A stretch of 16,272 nt of DNA. It comes from Pseudorhodobacter antarcticus (GTDB lineage: Bacteria > Pseudomonadota > Alphaproteobacteria > Rhodobacterales > Rhodobacteraceae). Location of the stretch: contig CAMAQR010000072.1 in the NCBI GenBank assembly GCA_945860375.1, forward strand, positions 1 to 16,272, given 5' to 3'. Below the pieces are notes generated by a model. That model saw only the letters and a list, made by a program, of their open reading frames with translations. It was not told the origin of the DNA and ran no database searches. This document shows, piece after piece, positions 6,006-14,188 of the stretch (within the stretch, counting starts at the first letter, position 1; each line of letters starts with the position of its first letter). The translations under genes and the position numbers were made by a program.

Positions 6006-7289
6006 TTGGAAGATGTCGTGATCATCGGATCGGGGATGGCCGGGTCTGCCGCGGCGCTGGCGCTGGCTGATGCCGGGCGCCACGCGCTGGTGATCGAGGC
6101 GCGCGGGCGCACCGGGGGGCGCAGTTATTCGCGGGCCTTGGGCGGCTCTGGCCCGCTGGAGTTTGGCGGCAGTTGGTGCACGCCCTGGCACGACCGCATC
6201 CGCGCCCATGCGGAACGCTTCGGCTTTGGCCTGCGGCCGACCCTGCCGGTGACCGAGCGGCGCTGGCACGACGGCCAGACGCTGCGCACCGCGCAGCCGG
6301 TGTCCGACAGCGCGCTGCCTGCCTTCCGCGCCGCAATGGCCGCCTTGGCCGAGGACTCGCTGGCCATGCGTAACGGGGACGGGCGGTTCAGCTATGGCAG
6401 CGACTGGGCGTCGATGTCCTTTGCCGACTACATGCGTGCCAAGGGCTTTCCCCCCTCGGCGCAGCACGAGATGATGGCGTGGTGGGCGATTTCCGGCTCG
6501 GCCGATCCTGCGGCGGCTAACGTGCTGGATGTTCTGCATTTTGCCTCGCACGTTGACGGCACGCTGGACGGGATGATGGTGGTGCTGACCCACACGGTCG
6601 AGGGCGGCGTGGGTAACCTTTCGGCGGCGATGCTGGCGGCCAGCGGGGCCGAGGTGCGGACGGGCGACGCTGTCGTGGCTATCACCGACCGGGGCGATCA
6701 CTTTGACCTACGCCTGTCCAGCGGCGCTCTGGTGCAAGCGGGGCAGGTGGTCTGCGCCACCGCGCTGAACGCCATCCGCACCATCCGCTTTGATCCGCCC
6801 CTGCCCGAAGGTCCGGCAACGCTGGCCGCCAAAGGTCATGTTGGGCGCGCGGTCAAGGTCTTGGCGCGGGTGCGGGGAGTGACACCGGGCAATCTAGTGA
6901 CCGGCAAGGCTCACGGCCTGCGCTGGATGTTCACTGAGCGCGATCTAGGGGACGGCGAGACGCTGATCATCGCCTTTGGCCTCGCCGACGAGATGCCAGA
7001 CACCAACCATGCAGCCATCGAGGCGGCGATCCAGACCTTCTTCCCCGAGGCGACGCTGATCGAGCATGACTTCCACGACTGGAACCGCGATCCGTTTTCC
7101 GCAGGCACCTGGGTGTCGCATCCCCTTGGTCTGACCGACCTTTTCGAGCCGGGCGTCTGGGCCGACCACCCCCGCCTGCATTTCGCCACCAGCGATATCG
7201 CCCATGCCGAAACCGGCTGGTTCGAAGGCGCCATCATTGCTGGCGAAGCCGCCGCCGCTGCCATCCTGAAAGGATCATCCCATGTCTAA
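6006..7289 (+). CDS. Flavin-containing amine oxidase (first of two in the operon)
   Basis: A 427-residue FAD amine oxidase of the monoamine/putrescine oxidase superfamily. The dinucleotide motif is G8-S-G-M-A-G13 (VVIIGSGMAGSAAALAL), followed by the GGRSYS FAD signature near residue 36. The C-terminal FAD segment is FATSDIAHAETGWFEGAIIAG. No signal peptide is seen, so it is probably cytoplasmic. It should oxidise a primary or secondary amine to an imine/aldehyde with release of H2O2. The start is TTG, chosen because a very strong ribosome binding site (GGGAGGGGAAG) lies five bases before it and the FAD motif begins at residue 8. It is the first gene of the operon and overlaps the aldehyde dehydrogenase by 8 bases, which fits an oxidase feeding aldehyde to the next enzyme. 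Confidence 0.88.
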   Translation: MEDVVIIGSGMAGSAAALALADAGRHALVIEARGRTGGRSYSRALGGSGPLEFGGSWCTPWHDRIRAHAERFGFGLRPTLPVTERRWHDGQTLRTAQPVSDSALPAFRAAMAALAEDSLAMRNGDGRFSYGSDWASMSFADYMRAKGFPPSAQHEMMAWWAISGSADPAAANVLDVLHFASHVDGTLDGMMVVLTHTVEGGVGNLSAAMLAASGAEVRTGDAVVAITDRGDHFDLRLSSGALVQAGQVVCATALNAIRTIRFDPPLPEGPATLAAKGHVGRAVKVLARVRGVTPGNLVTGKAHGLRWMFTERDLGDGETLIIAFGLADEMPDTNHAAIEAAIQTFFPEATLIEHDFHDWNRDPFSAGTWVSHPLGLTDLFEPGVWADHPRLHFATSDIAHAETGWFEGAIIAGEAAAAAILKGSSHV

Positions 7290-8721
7290 TGCCCTGAAAT
7301 TCTACATCGACGGCGCGTGGGTGGACCCGGCCGTGCTGAAGACCCTGCCGGTGATCAACCCGGCGACCGAACAGCCCTTTGCCGAGATCGCGATGGGGAC
7401 GGCGGCGGATGTGGACCGCGCCGTGGCCGCCGCGCGCCGGGCGTTTCCCGCCTTCACCCGCACCACCAAGGCCGAGCGGCTGGAGTTGCTGCGCGCGATC
7501 CTGGCAGAATACGACGAACGCTACGACGCCATTGCGGCCGCGGTGACCGAGGAAATGGGCGCGCCGCTGTCGTTCTCGATGGACGCGCAGGTCTGGGCGG
7601 GCCAAGCGCATATGAAGGCCGCCATCGAGGCGCTGGAGGCGTTCGAGTTCGAACACCAGCGCGGCACGACCCGCATCGTCAAGGAAGGCATCGGGGTTGC
7701 CGCCCTGATCACGCCATGGAACTGGCCCTTGAACCAGATCGTCTGCAAGGTCGCCCCGGCGCTGGCCGCAGGTTGCACGATGGTGCTGAAGCCCTCGGAG
7801 ATCGCGCCGATGTCAGGCCTGATCTGGGCTGAGATCTGCCATGCGGCAGGCGTGCCTGGGGGCGTGTTCAATCTGATCAACGGCGACGGGCCCTCGGTCG
7901 GACAGGTTCTGGCCGGGCACAAGGATGTGGACGTGGTGTCGTTTACCGGCTCGACGAGGGCAGGCGTGATCGTCGCCAAGACGGCTGCGGATACGGTCAA
8001 GCGGGTGAGCCAGGAATTGGGCGGCAAGTCGGCGAATATCCTTCTGGAGGATGCCGATTTCGATACGGCGGTTGCGGCGGGGGTGGATGCCTGCATGGCG
8101 AACTCGGGCCAGTCCTGCGACGCGCCGACGCGCATGCTGGTGCCGCGTGCGCGCATGGCGGAAGTGCTGGACATCGCCCGCGCCGCCGCCGAGGCGCAGG
8201 TGGTGGGCGATCCGCTGGCCGAGGACACGACGATGGGTCCGGTGGTCAGCGACGTGCACTACGCCAAGGTTCAGGGGCTGATCGAAAAGGGCATCAGCGA
8301 AGGGGCGACTTTGGTGACGGGTGGTCCGGGTCGGCCCGCTGGCCTGAACGCAGGCTACTTCGTGCGCCCCACCGTGTTCGGCGACGTGGCGCCGCACATG
8401 ACCATAGCGCGCGAGGAAATCTTCGGCCCCGTGCTGTCGATCATGGGCTATGACAGCGAAGAAGAGGCGATCGAGATTGCCAACGACAGCGTCTACGGTC
8501 TTGCCGCCTATGTCCAATCGCCCGATCAGGCCCGCGCCATCGCGGTCGCACGCGAGTTGCGGGCGGGCACGGTCAACCTCAACGGCCCGGACTGGGACAC
8601 CTTCGCCCCCTTTGGCGGTTACAAACAGTCAGGCAACGGGCGCGAATATGCCGACTGGGGGATGCACGAATTCCTCGAGGTCAAGGGCATCGTGGGCTTC
8701 GGCGAGATGGCCGCCGAATGA
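7282..8721 (+). CDS. NAD(P)-dependent aldehyde dehydrogenase
   Basis: A 479-residue member of the ALDH superfamily with all key elements. N147 sits in TPWNWPLN (oxyanion hole), K170 in LKPSE (cofactor), FTGST at 221-225 (cofactor loop), E245 in ELGGKS (general base) and the nucleophile C279 in NSGQSCDAPTR. The EEIFGPV and PFGGYKQSG motifs follow in the C-terminal half. NSGQSC is usual in many betaine/aminoaldehyde and general bacterial ALDHs. It oxidises an aldehyde to a carboxylic acid; here the aldehyde probably comes from the amine oxidases or the aminotransferase. The ATG at 7282 lies inside the end of the upstream oxidase and is preceded by AAAGGA. It ends in a 4-base overlap with the cupin gene. 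Confidence 0.95.
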   Translation: MSNALKFYIDGAWVDPAVLKTLPVINPATEQPFAEIAMGTAADVDRAVAAARRAFPAFTRTTKAERLELLRAILAEYDERYDAIAAAVTEEMGAPLSFSMDAQVWAGQAHMKAAIEALEAFEFEHQRGTTRIVKEGIGVAALITPWNWPLNQIVCKVAPALAAGCTMVLKPSEIAPMSGLIWAEICHAAGVPGGVFNLINGDGPSVGQVLAGHKDVDVVSFTGSTRAGVIVAKTAADTVKRVSQELGGKSANILLEDADFDTAVAAGVDACMANSGQSCDAPTRMLVPRARMAEVLDIARAAAEAQVVGDPLAEDTTMGPVVSDVHYAKVQGLIEKGISEGATLVTGGPGRPAGLNAGYFVRPTVFGDVAPHMTIAREEIFGPVLSIMGYDSEEEAIEIANDSVYGLAAYVQSPDQARAIAVARELRAGTVNLNGPDWDTFAPFGGYKQSGNGREYADWGMHEFLEVKGIVGFGEMAAE

Positions 8722-9440
8722 TCATCGACCTGACCCCGCCGCCGGGCGACTGGCCCGCCCTGCCCGCCTTGCCGCGCGAAGACATCGCCAGCGGCGCCGC
8801 CGACCAGACCGGCCTGACGGTGTTCGAGGCCCCTGGCCTGACGGTAGGGTTCTGGGGGTGCAGCCCTTGGGTGGCGACCCCAGGCCCTTATCCCAGCGAC
8901 GAGTTCATGATCCTGCTAGAAGGCAGCGTGACGATCCTGCTGCCGGATGGCCGGGCGGAAACCATCCGCGCGGGGCAGTCGTTCTTTATCCCCAAAGGCC
9001 TCGATTGCACCTGGGACCAGCCCGAGCCGGTGAAGAAGATCTATGTGATCTTCGAAGGCGGCGCGGCGAAGGCCGGGGTCGGCCTGCCGCTGACAGTGGA
9101 TCCGGCGATGCCGCTGGCGCCCTCGCCCGCACCTGCCCCAGCGATTCTGGACAGCAAGGTGCCGGTGCAGCGGGCGGCGCAGGTCTATGCCGATGGCTCC
9201 GGCCAGTTCTCTGTCGGGGTCTGGGCGACCAGCGCCTACCGGCGCAAGCCGATCCCGTTTCCCCGGCACGAGTTGATGCACATCCTGTCGGGCGAGGTGA
9301 CGATGACCAGCGACGGCGTCACGCGCACTTGGGCTGCGGGACAGTCGTTCTTTGTGCCGATGGGCGCGGTGGTGGATTGGGTGGGACCTGGCGAACTGGC
9401 CAAGGTCTATTGCTCGATCATGCCGAAAGACGCGCCATGA
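8718..9440 (+). CDS. Bicupin protein with two Cupin_3-type domains
   Basis: A 240-residue protein made of two cupin halves (about 40-112 and 163-233) joined by a Pro/Ala-rich linker (130-142). The halves carry a repeated motif: GQSFFIPKGLDCTWDQP at 86-102 and GQSFFVPMGAVVDWVGP at 208-224. Each also has an E..H/M.LL.G strand (DEFMILLEGSV; HELMHILSGEV). The xGxxFxxPxGxxxxW pattern is that of the Cupin_3 group (ethanolamine-utilisation EutQ-like and ureidoglycine aminohydrolase-like proteins). The canonical His-rich metal set is sparse: the first half shows E62 but no nearby HxH, and the second has H184 and H188. A catalytic role is therefore uncertain; a binding or stabilising role is possible. 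It overlaps its neighbours by 4 bases at both ends, showing it belongs to the pathway. Confidence 0.82.
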   Translation: MIIDLTPPPGDWPALPALPREDIASGAADQTGLTVFEAPGLTVGFWGCSPWVATPGPYPSDEFMILLEGSVTILLPDGRAETIRAGQSFFIPKGLDCTWDQPEPVKKIYVIFEGGAAKAGVGLPLTVDPAMPLAPSPAPAPAILDSKVPVQRAAQVYADGSGQFSVGVWATSAYRRKPIPFPRHELMHILSGEVTMTSDGVTRTWAAGQSFFVPMGAVVDWVGPGELAKVYCSIMPKDAP

Positions 9441-10792
9441 CACCGGGCGTGGACCCGGCCCGCGTGGCGGCCCTTCTGGCGCGCGAGGATGCCAGCTTTG
9501 CCGCGCGCACGCCAAAGTCGGCGGCGATGCGGGCGCGGGCGGGGGCCAGCCTGCCCAACGCCGTGCCGATGCAATGGATGACCTCACTGTACCGCACGCC
9601 GCCGATCTATGTGGCGGGCGGCAAGGGCGCAGTCTTTACCGACATCGACGACAATGATTATACCGATTTCAACGTCTGCGACCTGTCGATGACCATGGGC
9701 TACGGCCCTGCACCCATCGTCAAGGCGGTGGCCGATCAGGTGGCACAAGGCGCGCATTTCCTGCTGGCCACGGAAACGGCGGTCGAGGTTGCCGAGCTGC
9801 TGGCCCATCGCTGCGGCCTGCCGTTCTGGCAGTTCACCACCACCGCCTCTGCCGCTAACGTCGAGGTCATCCGCATCGCCCGCACCCTGACCGGTCGGAC
9901 CAAGATCATCATCTTTGGCGGGCACTACCATGGCCATGTCGATGAGACGATGGCCTACGAGACGAACGGCCAGACCGAGCCAAGCGCGCTTGGCCTGACC
10001 CCAGGTGCGTCGTCCCAGACCGTGATCGTGCCCTTCAACGATCTGCCCGCGCTGGAGGCCGCGTTGTCGGGCGGCGATGTGGCGCTGGTGCTGACCGAGC
10101 CTGCGCTGACCAACTGCCTCTTGGTGCATCCGGGTCCCGGCTATCTTGACGGTGTGCGGCGGCTGACCGCCGCCAAGGGCACGCTGCTGTGCATGGACGA
10201 GGCGCATACCTTCCAGTTCGCCTGGGGCGGCCTGACGCGGGCGTGGAATGTGCAGACAGATTTCATCGTGCTGGGCAAGGGCTTCGGCACCGGCATCAGT
10301 TTTGCCCTTTACGGGATGAGCGGGGACGTCGCGCAGCGGTTCGCCGCGCTGCTCGATGGCATCGATACCGGGCCTGCGGGGATCGCGACGGGCGGCACCA
10401 CCTATGCAAGCGCGCTGGCGGTGGCGGCGGCGAAGGCCGCGTTGACAGATGTACTAACGCCGGATGGCTATTCACGGCTGACCGCCGGGGGCAACTACCT
10501 CGCCGATGGGCTTGAGGCGATCTTTGCGCGTGCCGGGCTGCCGTGGCGGGCGTTCCGCCTTGGCCCGCGCACCGGCTGGTGCCTGACGCCCGATTTGCCG
10601 CGCAACGGACGCGAGACGAAGCCCTCGTTTGACCTAGAGATGATCGCGGCGCGGCGAGTTTTCATGGCGAACCGCGGCGTGTGGGAGGCGATCTGGTCGG
10701 CGGGCACGCAGGTGTCGTTTGTGCACGAACAGGCTGACCTTGACCGGTATCTGGAACTGGCCGAGGACTTCCTGGCGGAAGTGCGCGGATGA
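9437..10792 (+). CDS. Class III PLP aminotransferase (glutamate-1-semialdehyde-aminomutase-like)
   Basis: A 451-residue fold-type I, class III PLP enzyme. The Schiff-base lysine is K281 in VLGKGFGTG, and D254 in CMDEAH binds the pyridine nitrogen. FGGHYHGH and TTTASAANVEV match the GSA-aminomutase-like phosphate-binding and substrate regions. The N-terminal GKGAVFTDIDDNDYTDFN is the typical entry strand pair. Although the closest family style is HemL, the location inside an amine catabolic and transport operon argues against a role in tetrapyrrole synthesis. It more likely transaminates the imported amine or the omega-amino acid derived from it, using pyruvate or 2-oxoglutarate. The ATG overlaps the bicupin stop by 4 bases and its own stop overlaps the next start by 4 bases. 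Confidence 0.9.
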   Translation: MTPGVDPARVAALLAREDASFAARTPKSAAMRARAGASLPNAVPMQWMTSLYRTPPIYVAGGKGAVFTDIDDNDYTDFNVCDLSMTMGYGPAPIVKAVADQVAQGAHFLLATETAVEVAELLAHRCGLPFWQFTTTASAANVEVIRIARTLTGRTKIIIFGGHYHGHVDETMAYETNGQTEPSALGLTPGASSQTVIVPFNDLPALEAALSGGDVALVLTEPALTNCLLVHPGPGYLDGVRRLTAAKGTLLCMDEAHTFQFAWGGLTRAWNVQTDFIVLGKGFGTGISFALYGMSGDVAQRFAALLDGIDTGPAGIATGGTTYASALAVAAAKAALTDVLTPDGYSRLTAGGNYLADGLEAIFARAGLPWRAFRLGPRTGWCLTPDLPRNGRETKPSFDLEMIAARRVFMANRGVWEAIWSAGTQVSFVHEQADLDRYLELAEDFLAEVRG

Positions 10793-12039
10793 TCGACGTG
10801 GCCATCATCGGCGCGGGCTTTGCCGGGCTGGCGGCGGCCAAGCGGCTCACCGAGGCGGGCCGCCGCGTGGCGCTGTTCGAGGCGATGGACCGGGTCGGCG
10901 GCCGCGCCTGGACCGTGATCACCCCCGACGGCACTGTGATCGACAAGGGCGCGCAGTTTGTTGGCCGCGCGCAGTACCGCCTGCGGGCGCTCTTGGCCGA
11001 ACATGGCTGCACCCTGTTCACGGTGCGGGCCGAGCCGGGGGTCATCAGTCTGGTGCAGGGCCAGCGCACCACGGGCGCGCACGGCTTCCTGTCGGACCGG
11101 TTCAACGAGGCCATCGTCACAGCCGGGTCAGAGGACGGCATCAGTCTGCAGGACTGGATGGACAGCCTGTCCCTGACCCCGCGCGAGGCTGCGATGATGC
11201 GGTCGGGGATCGAAGAGCTCTGGGGCCGTTCGCCCGCCGATCTGTCCTATCGCACCACCCATGCGCGGATGGCGGATGAAACCGGGTCCACCGACAACAC
11301 GCTGGAGTGGTGCTGCCATCAGGGTCTGGGCACATTGGCGGACCGTATGGCAGCCCCGATGCGGGACCACATCCGCCTGAACACTCCTGTGACCGCTGTG
11401 GACCGCGTGCAGGGTGGCTTTTCCGTGACGGCGGGCGGGACCACTCTGGCGCGGCAGGTCATCGTGGCGGTCCCGGGTCCGGTCATGGGCCATATCGACT
11501 GGCGCGCACCCCAGGATGCCTGGGTGCGGGGCGTGCCAAACCAGTTCGCCGGCGGCTGGATGATCAAGGTCGTGCTGACTTACGTCCACGCCTTCTGGCG
11601 CGGGACCGATTTCGGGTGGCTGGGTCAGGTCGATGATCCGCCCGGCCTGTGCGTGTTGGACGGATCCGATTTGGCGGGCGGCATGGATGCGCTGGTGATC
11701 TTTGCCGGCGGCACGGCTGCGGCACGCTGGAAGGGCTTGCCTGAGGCGCAGGTGCTGGCCGAAATGCTGGACATCCTCGCCCCCCTAACCGGCGAAGGCA
11801 TCCGCGCCCACACCGGCGCCGTGCTGTGCGACTGGACCGGGCATCCGTGGTGCGGCGGCGGCTACAACTCCTGGCCGCGCCCCTGGGTGGATGCCGATCC
11901 TGTGGCCCAACTGTTGGCCCCTCACGGCGGCCTGCATTTCGCAGGCGCGGAACTGGCCACCGATTACCGCGGCTACATCGAAGGCGCCCTGCAAACCGGA
12001 ACCGATGCTGCAACCCGTATCCTGGAGGAGGCCACATGA
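10789..12039 (+). CDS. Flavin-containing amine oxidase (second of two in the operon)
   Basis: A 416-residue FAD amine oxidase. The dinucleotide motif is G8-A-G-F-A-G13 (VAIIGAGFAGLAAAKRL), with the GGRAWTV signature near residue 38. The C-terminal FAD-contact segment is LHFAGAELATDYRGYIEGAL, including the G-Y-I-E-G-A pattern of monoamine and polyamine oxidases. Its end is closer to the classical MAO/putrescine oxidase pattern than that of the first oxidase, and the two proteins clearly differ, so it is a separate activity rather than a recent duplicate. No signal peptide is present. It probably acts on the same transported amine or on a downstream intermediate. It has 4-base overlaps with the aminotransferase upstream and the binding-protein gene downstream. 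Confidence 0.9.
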   Translation: MIDVAIIGAGFAGLAAAKRLTEAGRRVALFEAMDRVGGRAWTVITPDGTVIDKGAQFVGRAQYRLRALLAEHGCTLFTVRAEPGVISLVQGQRTTGAHGFLSDRFNEAIVTAGSEDGISLQDWMDSLSLTPREAAMMRSGIEELWGRSPADLSYRTTHARMADETGSTDNTLEWCCHQGLGTLADRMAAPMRDHIRLNTPVTAVDRVQGGFSVTAGGTTLARQVIVAVPGPVMGHIDWRAPQDAWVRGVPNQFAGGWMIKVVLTYVHAFWRGTDFGWLGQVDDPPGLCVLDGSDLAGGMDALVIFAGGTAAARWKGLPEAQVLAEMLDILAPLTGEGIRAHTGAVLCDWTGHPWCGGGYNSWPRPWVDADPVAQLLAPHGGLHFAGAELATDYRGYIEGALQTGTDAATRILEEAT

Positions 12040-13133
12040 CACGCCTGACACGCCGCACAGCACTCACCCTGATGGGGTCCGCCCTTGCCATGCCACATAT
12101 CGCCCGCGCGCAATCGGGGGCGCTGAACGTCTACAACTGGGCCGATTACATCGGGCCGGACACGGTGGCGCAATTCAGCGAAAAGACTGGGATTGCGGTT
12201 GCCTACGACAACTTCAGCTCGGTTGAGGAGGCCGAGGCCAAGGTGCTGACGGGGGGCACCGGCTATGATCTGGTGCTGACCTCGTCCTCAAGCCTGCCAC
12301 GGCTGATCGAGGCGGGCGTGTTTCAGCCGTTGGACCGCGCGCAATTGCCGTCGTGGGGGAATTTCGACCCCGCCATTCTGGAACTGACGGCCGGGTGGGA
12401 TGCGGGCAACACCTATGCCCTGCCCTACACCTGGGGCACCACCGGCATCGCCTATAACGTGGCGATGGTGAAGGAACGCCTGCCGGATGTGGACCTGACC
12501 ACGGCCGACCTGCTGTTCAAGTCCGAGAATGCGGCGAAGTTGGCCGATTGCGGCATCACCTTTCTGGACAGCCCGCTGGACAATCTGCGGCTGGGGCTGC
12601 GCTATCTGGGGCTGGATGGCAATGACATGTCGGACGCGGCGGTGGACCAGTTTGCCGACCTGATGCTGTCGGTCCGCCCCTCGATCCGCAATTTCGACAA
12701 CACCAACGTGATCAACGCGCTGGCAAACAACGACATCTGTGCGGCCACCATCTGGTCGGGCGATTTCGCGGTGGCGCGCACCCGCGCGGCCGAGGCGGGG
12801 TCGGGGGCAGAGCTGGCCTATATCGTGCCCGCCACCGGTGCGCCGATCTGGGTCGATGCGTTCTGCATCCCGTCGGATGCGCCGAACGCGGCCAACGCAC
12901 ATGCCTTCCTCGAATTCCTGCTGCAGCCGCAGATCATCGCCGACATGACCAACCATGTCACCTACGCCAATGCCAACGCCGCCTCCAAACCCCTGATCGC
13001 GCCCGAGATTCTGGCCGATCCCGCCATCTATCCCGACCCGTCGGTGGTGGCGCGGCTGTTCCCGGCGACGGCAGCCGATGACGCGCAACTGCGGGCCATC
13101 ACCCGAGCCTGGCGCCGGGTCCGGGCCGGATGA
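12036..13133 (+). CDS. Periplasmic polyamine-type ABC substrate-binding protein (PotD/PotF-like)
   Basis: A 365-residue extracellular solute-binding protein. The N-terminus has a twin-arginine-like signal (LTRRTALTLMG), a short hydrophobic stretch and a likely cleavage after ARA (residue 25). The mature part begins with LNVYNWADYIGPDTVAQF, the hallmark of PotD/PotF-type proteins, and continues with GYDLVLTSSSSLPRLIEAG and ALPYTWGTTGIAYN. By family it binds polyamines or related cationic amines in the periplasm. The ATG at 12036 is preceded by a strong GGAGGAGG and overlaps the upstream stop by 4 bases, so this highly needed component may also be translated independently. It is followed directly by the ATPase gene. 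The exact ligand (putrescine, spermidine or another amine) cannot be determined by eye. Confidence 0.93.
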   Translation: MTRLTRRTALTLMGSALAMPHIARAQSGALNVYNWADYIGPDTVAQFSEKTGIAVAYDNFSSVEEAEAKVLTGGTGYDLVLTSSSSLPRLIEAGVFQPLDRAQLPSWGNFDPAILELTAGWDAGNTYALPYTWGTTGIAYNVAMVKERLPDVDLTTADLLFKSENAAKLADCGITFLDSPLDNLRLGLRYLGLDGNDMSDAAVDQFADLMLSVRPSIRNFDNTNVINALANNDICAATIWSGDFAVARTRAAEAGSGAELAYIVPATGAPIWVDAFCIPSDAPNAANAHAFLEFLLQPQIIADMTNHVTYANANAASKPLIAPEILADPAIYPDPSVVARLFPATAADDAQLRAITRAWRRVRAG

Positions 13134-14188
13134 CAGCGGTTTCGGTCCGGGCCGTCAGCAAGGTGTTCGGCAGCTATACCGCTCTGCACGACATCAATCT
13201 TGATGTCGTGCAGGGTGCTTTCTTCGCGCTGCTGGGCGGGTCGGGCTGTGGCAAGACCACGCTTCTTCGCATCCTTGCGGGGTTTGAAGAGCCGACATCG
13301 GGCCGGGTGCTGATCGACGGGCAGGAGATGGCGGGCGTGCCGCCCTATGCGCGGCCCGTGAACATGATGTTTCAAAGCTACGCCCTGTTCCCGCACATGA
13401 CCGTGGCCGAAAACGTGGGCTACGGCCTGCGGTTTCAGCCGGGTTCCAAGGCTGTACGGGCGGCACGGGTGGCCGAGATGCTGGACCTCGTGCAACTGTC
13501 CGATTTCGCCCGCCGCCGCCCGGATCAGCTCTCGGGCGGGCAGCGGCAGCGGGTGGCGCTGGCGCGGGCGCTGGCCAAGGCGCCGAAACTACTCTTGCTG
13601 GATGAACCCTTGGGGGCCTTGGACAAGAAGCTGCGCGAGGCGACGCAGTTCGAATTGACCCGTATTCAGGCGCAGACCGGCGTGACCTTCATGTTCGTTA
13701 CGCATGACCAGGACGAGGCGATGTCGCTCGCCACCCACATCGCCGTGATGGACCGGGGCCGCATCACGCAGGTGGGGCCGCCGGGCGAGATCTATGAACA
13801 CCCCGCCAGCCGGTTCGTGGCCGAGTTCATCGGGTCCATCAACCTCTTTCCAGGACGGGTTACGGGCCGCGACGGGGACCATCTGACCATCGCTAACGCC
13901 GACCTCACGATTACCGCCACCGGCGAAGCCCCGGAGGGTGCCGAGGTTCTGGCCGCCATCCGCCCCGAGAAGCTGCATCTGGCGGGCGAGGATGGCCCCA
14001 ACACCCTGCACGCCGTGATCGAGGACCGCAGCTATCTGGGCAAGGACTGCCTCTACCGCGCGCGCCTGCCCTCGGGAGCGCTGGTGCTGGCCAACATCCC
14101 CAATGCCGACCGCAACACCGGTTCCCTGTCGCGCGGCGATGCGGTGCGCTTCCGGTTCGATGCGGCCTCGGTCATGGTGATTGCGTGA
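13130..14188 (+). CDS. ABC transporter ATP-binding protein (PotA/PotG-like)
   Basis: A 352-residue ATPase of the spermidine/putrescine importer type. Walker A is GGSGCGKT at 36-43, the Q-loop is Q82 (FQSYALFP), the signature is LSGGQ at 134-138, Walker B ends in D158-E159 (LLLLDEPLGALD) and the switch histidine is H192 (THDQDEA). A C-terminal TOBE-like beta domain (about 240-350) contains AAIRPEKLHLAG. All catalytic residues are present, so it should be active on the cytoplasmic face of the importer. It overlaps the binding-protein stop by 4 bases and hands over to the permease by GTGA overlap. Confidence 0.95.
   Translation: MTAVSVRAVSKVFGSYTALHDINLDVVQGAFFALLGGSGCGKTTLLRILAGFEEPTSGRVLIDGQEMAGVPPYARPVNMMFQSYALFPHMTVAENVGYGLRFQPGSKAVRAARVAEMLDLVQLSDFARRRPDQLSGGQRQRVALARALAKAPKLLLLDEPLGALDKKLREATQFELTRIQAQTGVTFMFVTHDQDEAMSLATHIAVMDRGRITQVGPPGEIYEHPASRFVAEFIGSINLFPGRVTGRDGDHLTIANADLTITATGEAPEGAEVLAAIRPEKLHLAGEDGPNTLHAVIEDRSYLGKDCLYRARLPSGALVLANIPNADRNTGSLSRGDAVRFRFDAASVMVIA

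Noticed and set aside
5982..6701. Minus-strand open frame of 239 codons
   Set aside because: Shadow of the first amine oxidase with low-complexity Arg/Gly/His composition and no family motif.
7660..7710. GTTCGAGTTCGAAC-like sequence near 7640-7650 that resembles a tRNA T-arm
   Set aside because: It lies inside the ALDH coding sequence and has no surrounding cloverleaf.
8450..9436. Apparent N-terminal extension of the aminotransferase (frame open from 8450)
   Set aside because: The first 300 or so codons are an out-of-frame reading of the ALDH and bicupin genes. The real start is ATG 9437 in a 4-base overlap.
11826..12035. Apparent N-terminal extension of the binding protein
   Set aside because: It overlaps the amine oxidase out of frame. 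A signal peptide begins at ATG 12036 right after a GGAGGAGG site.
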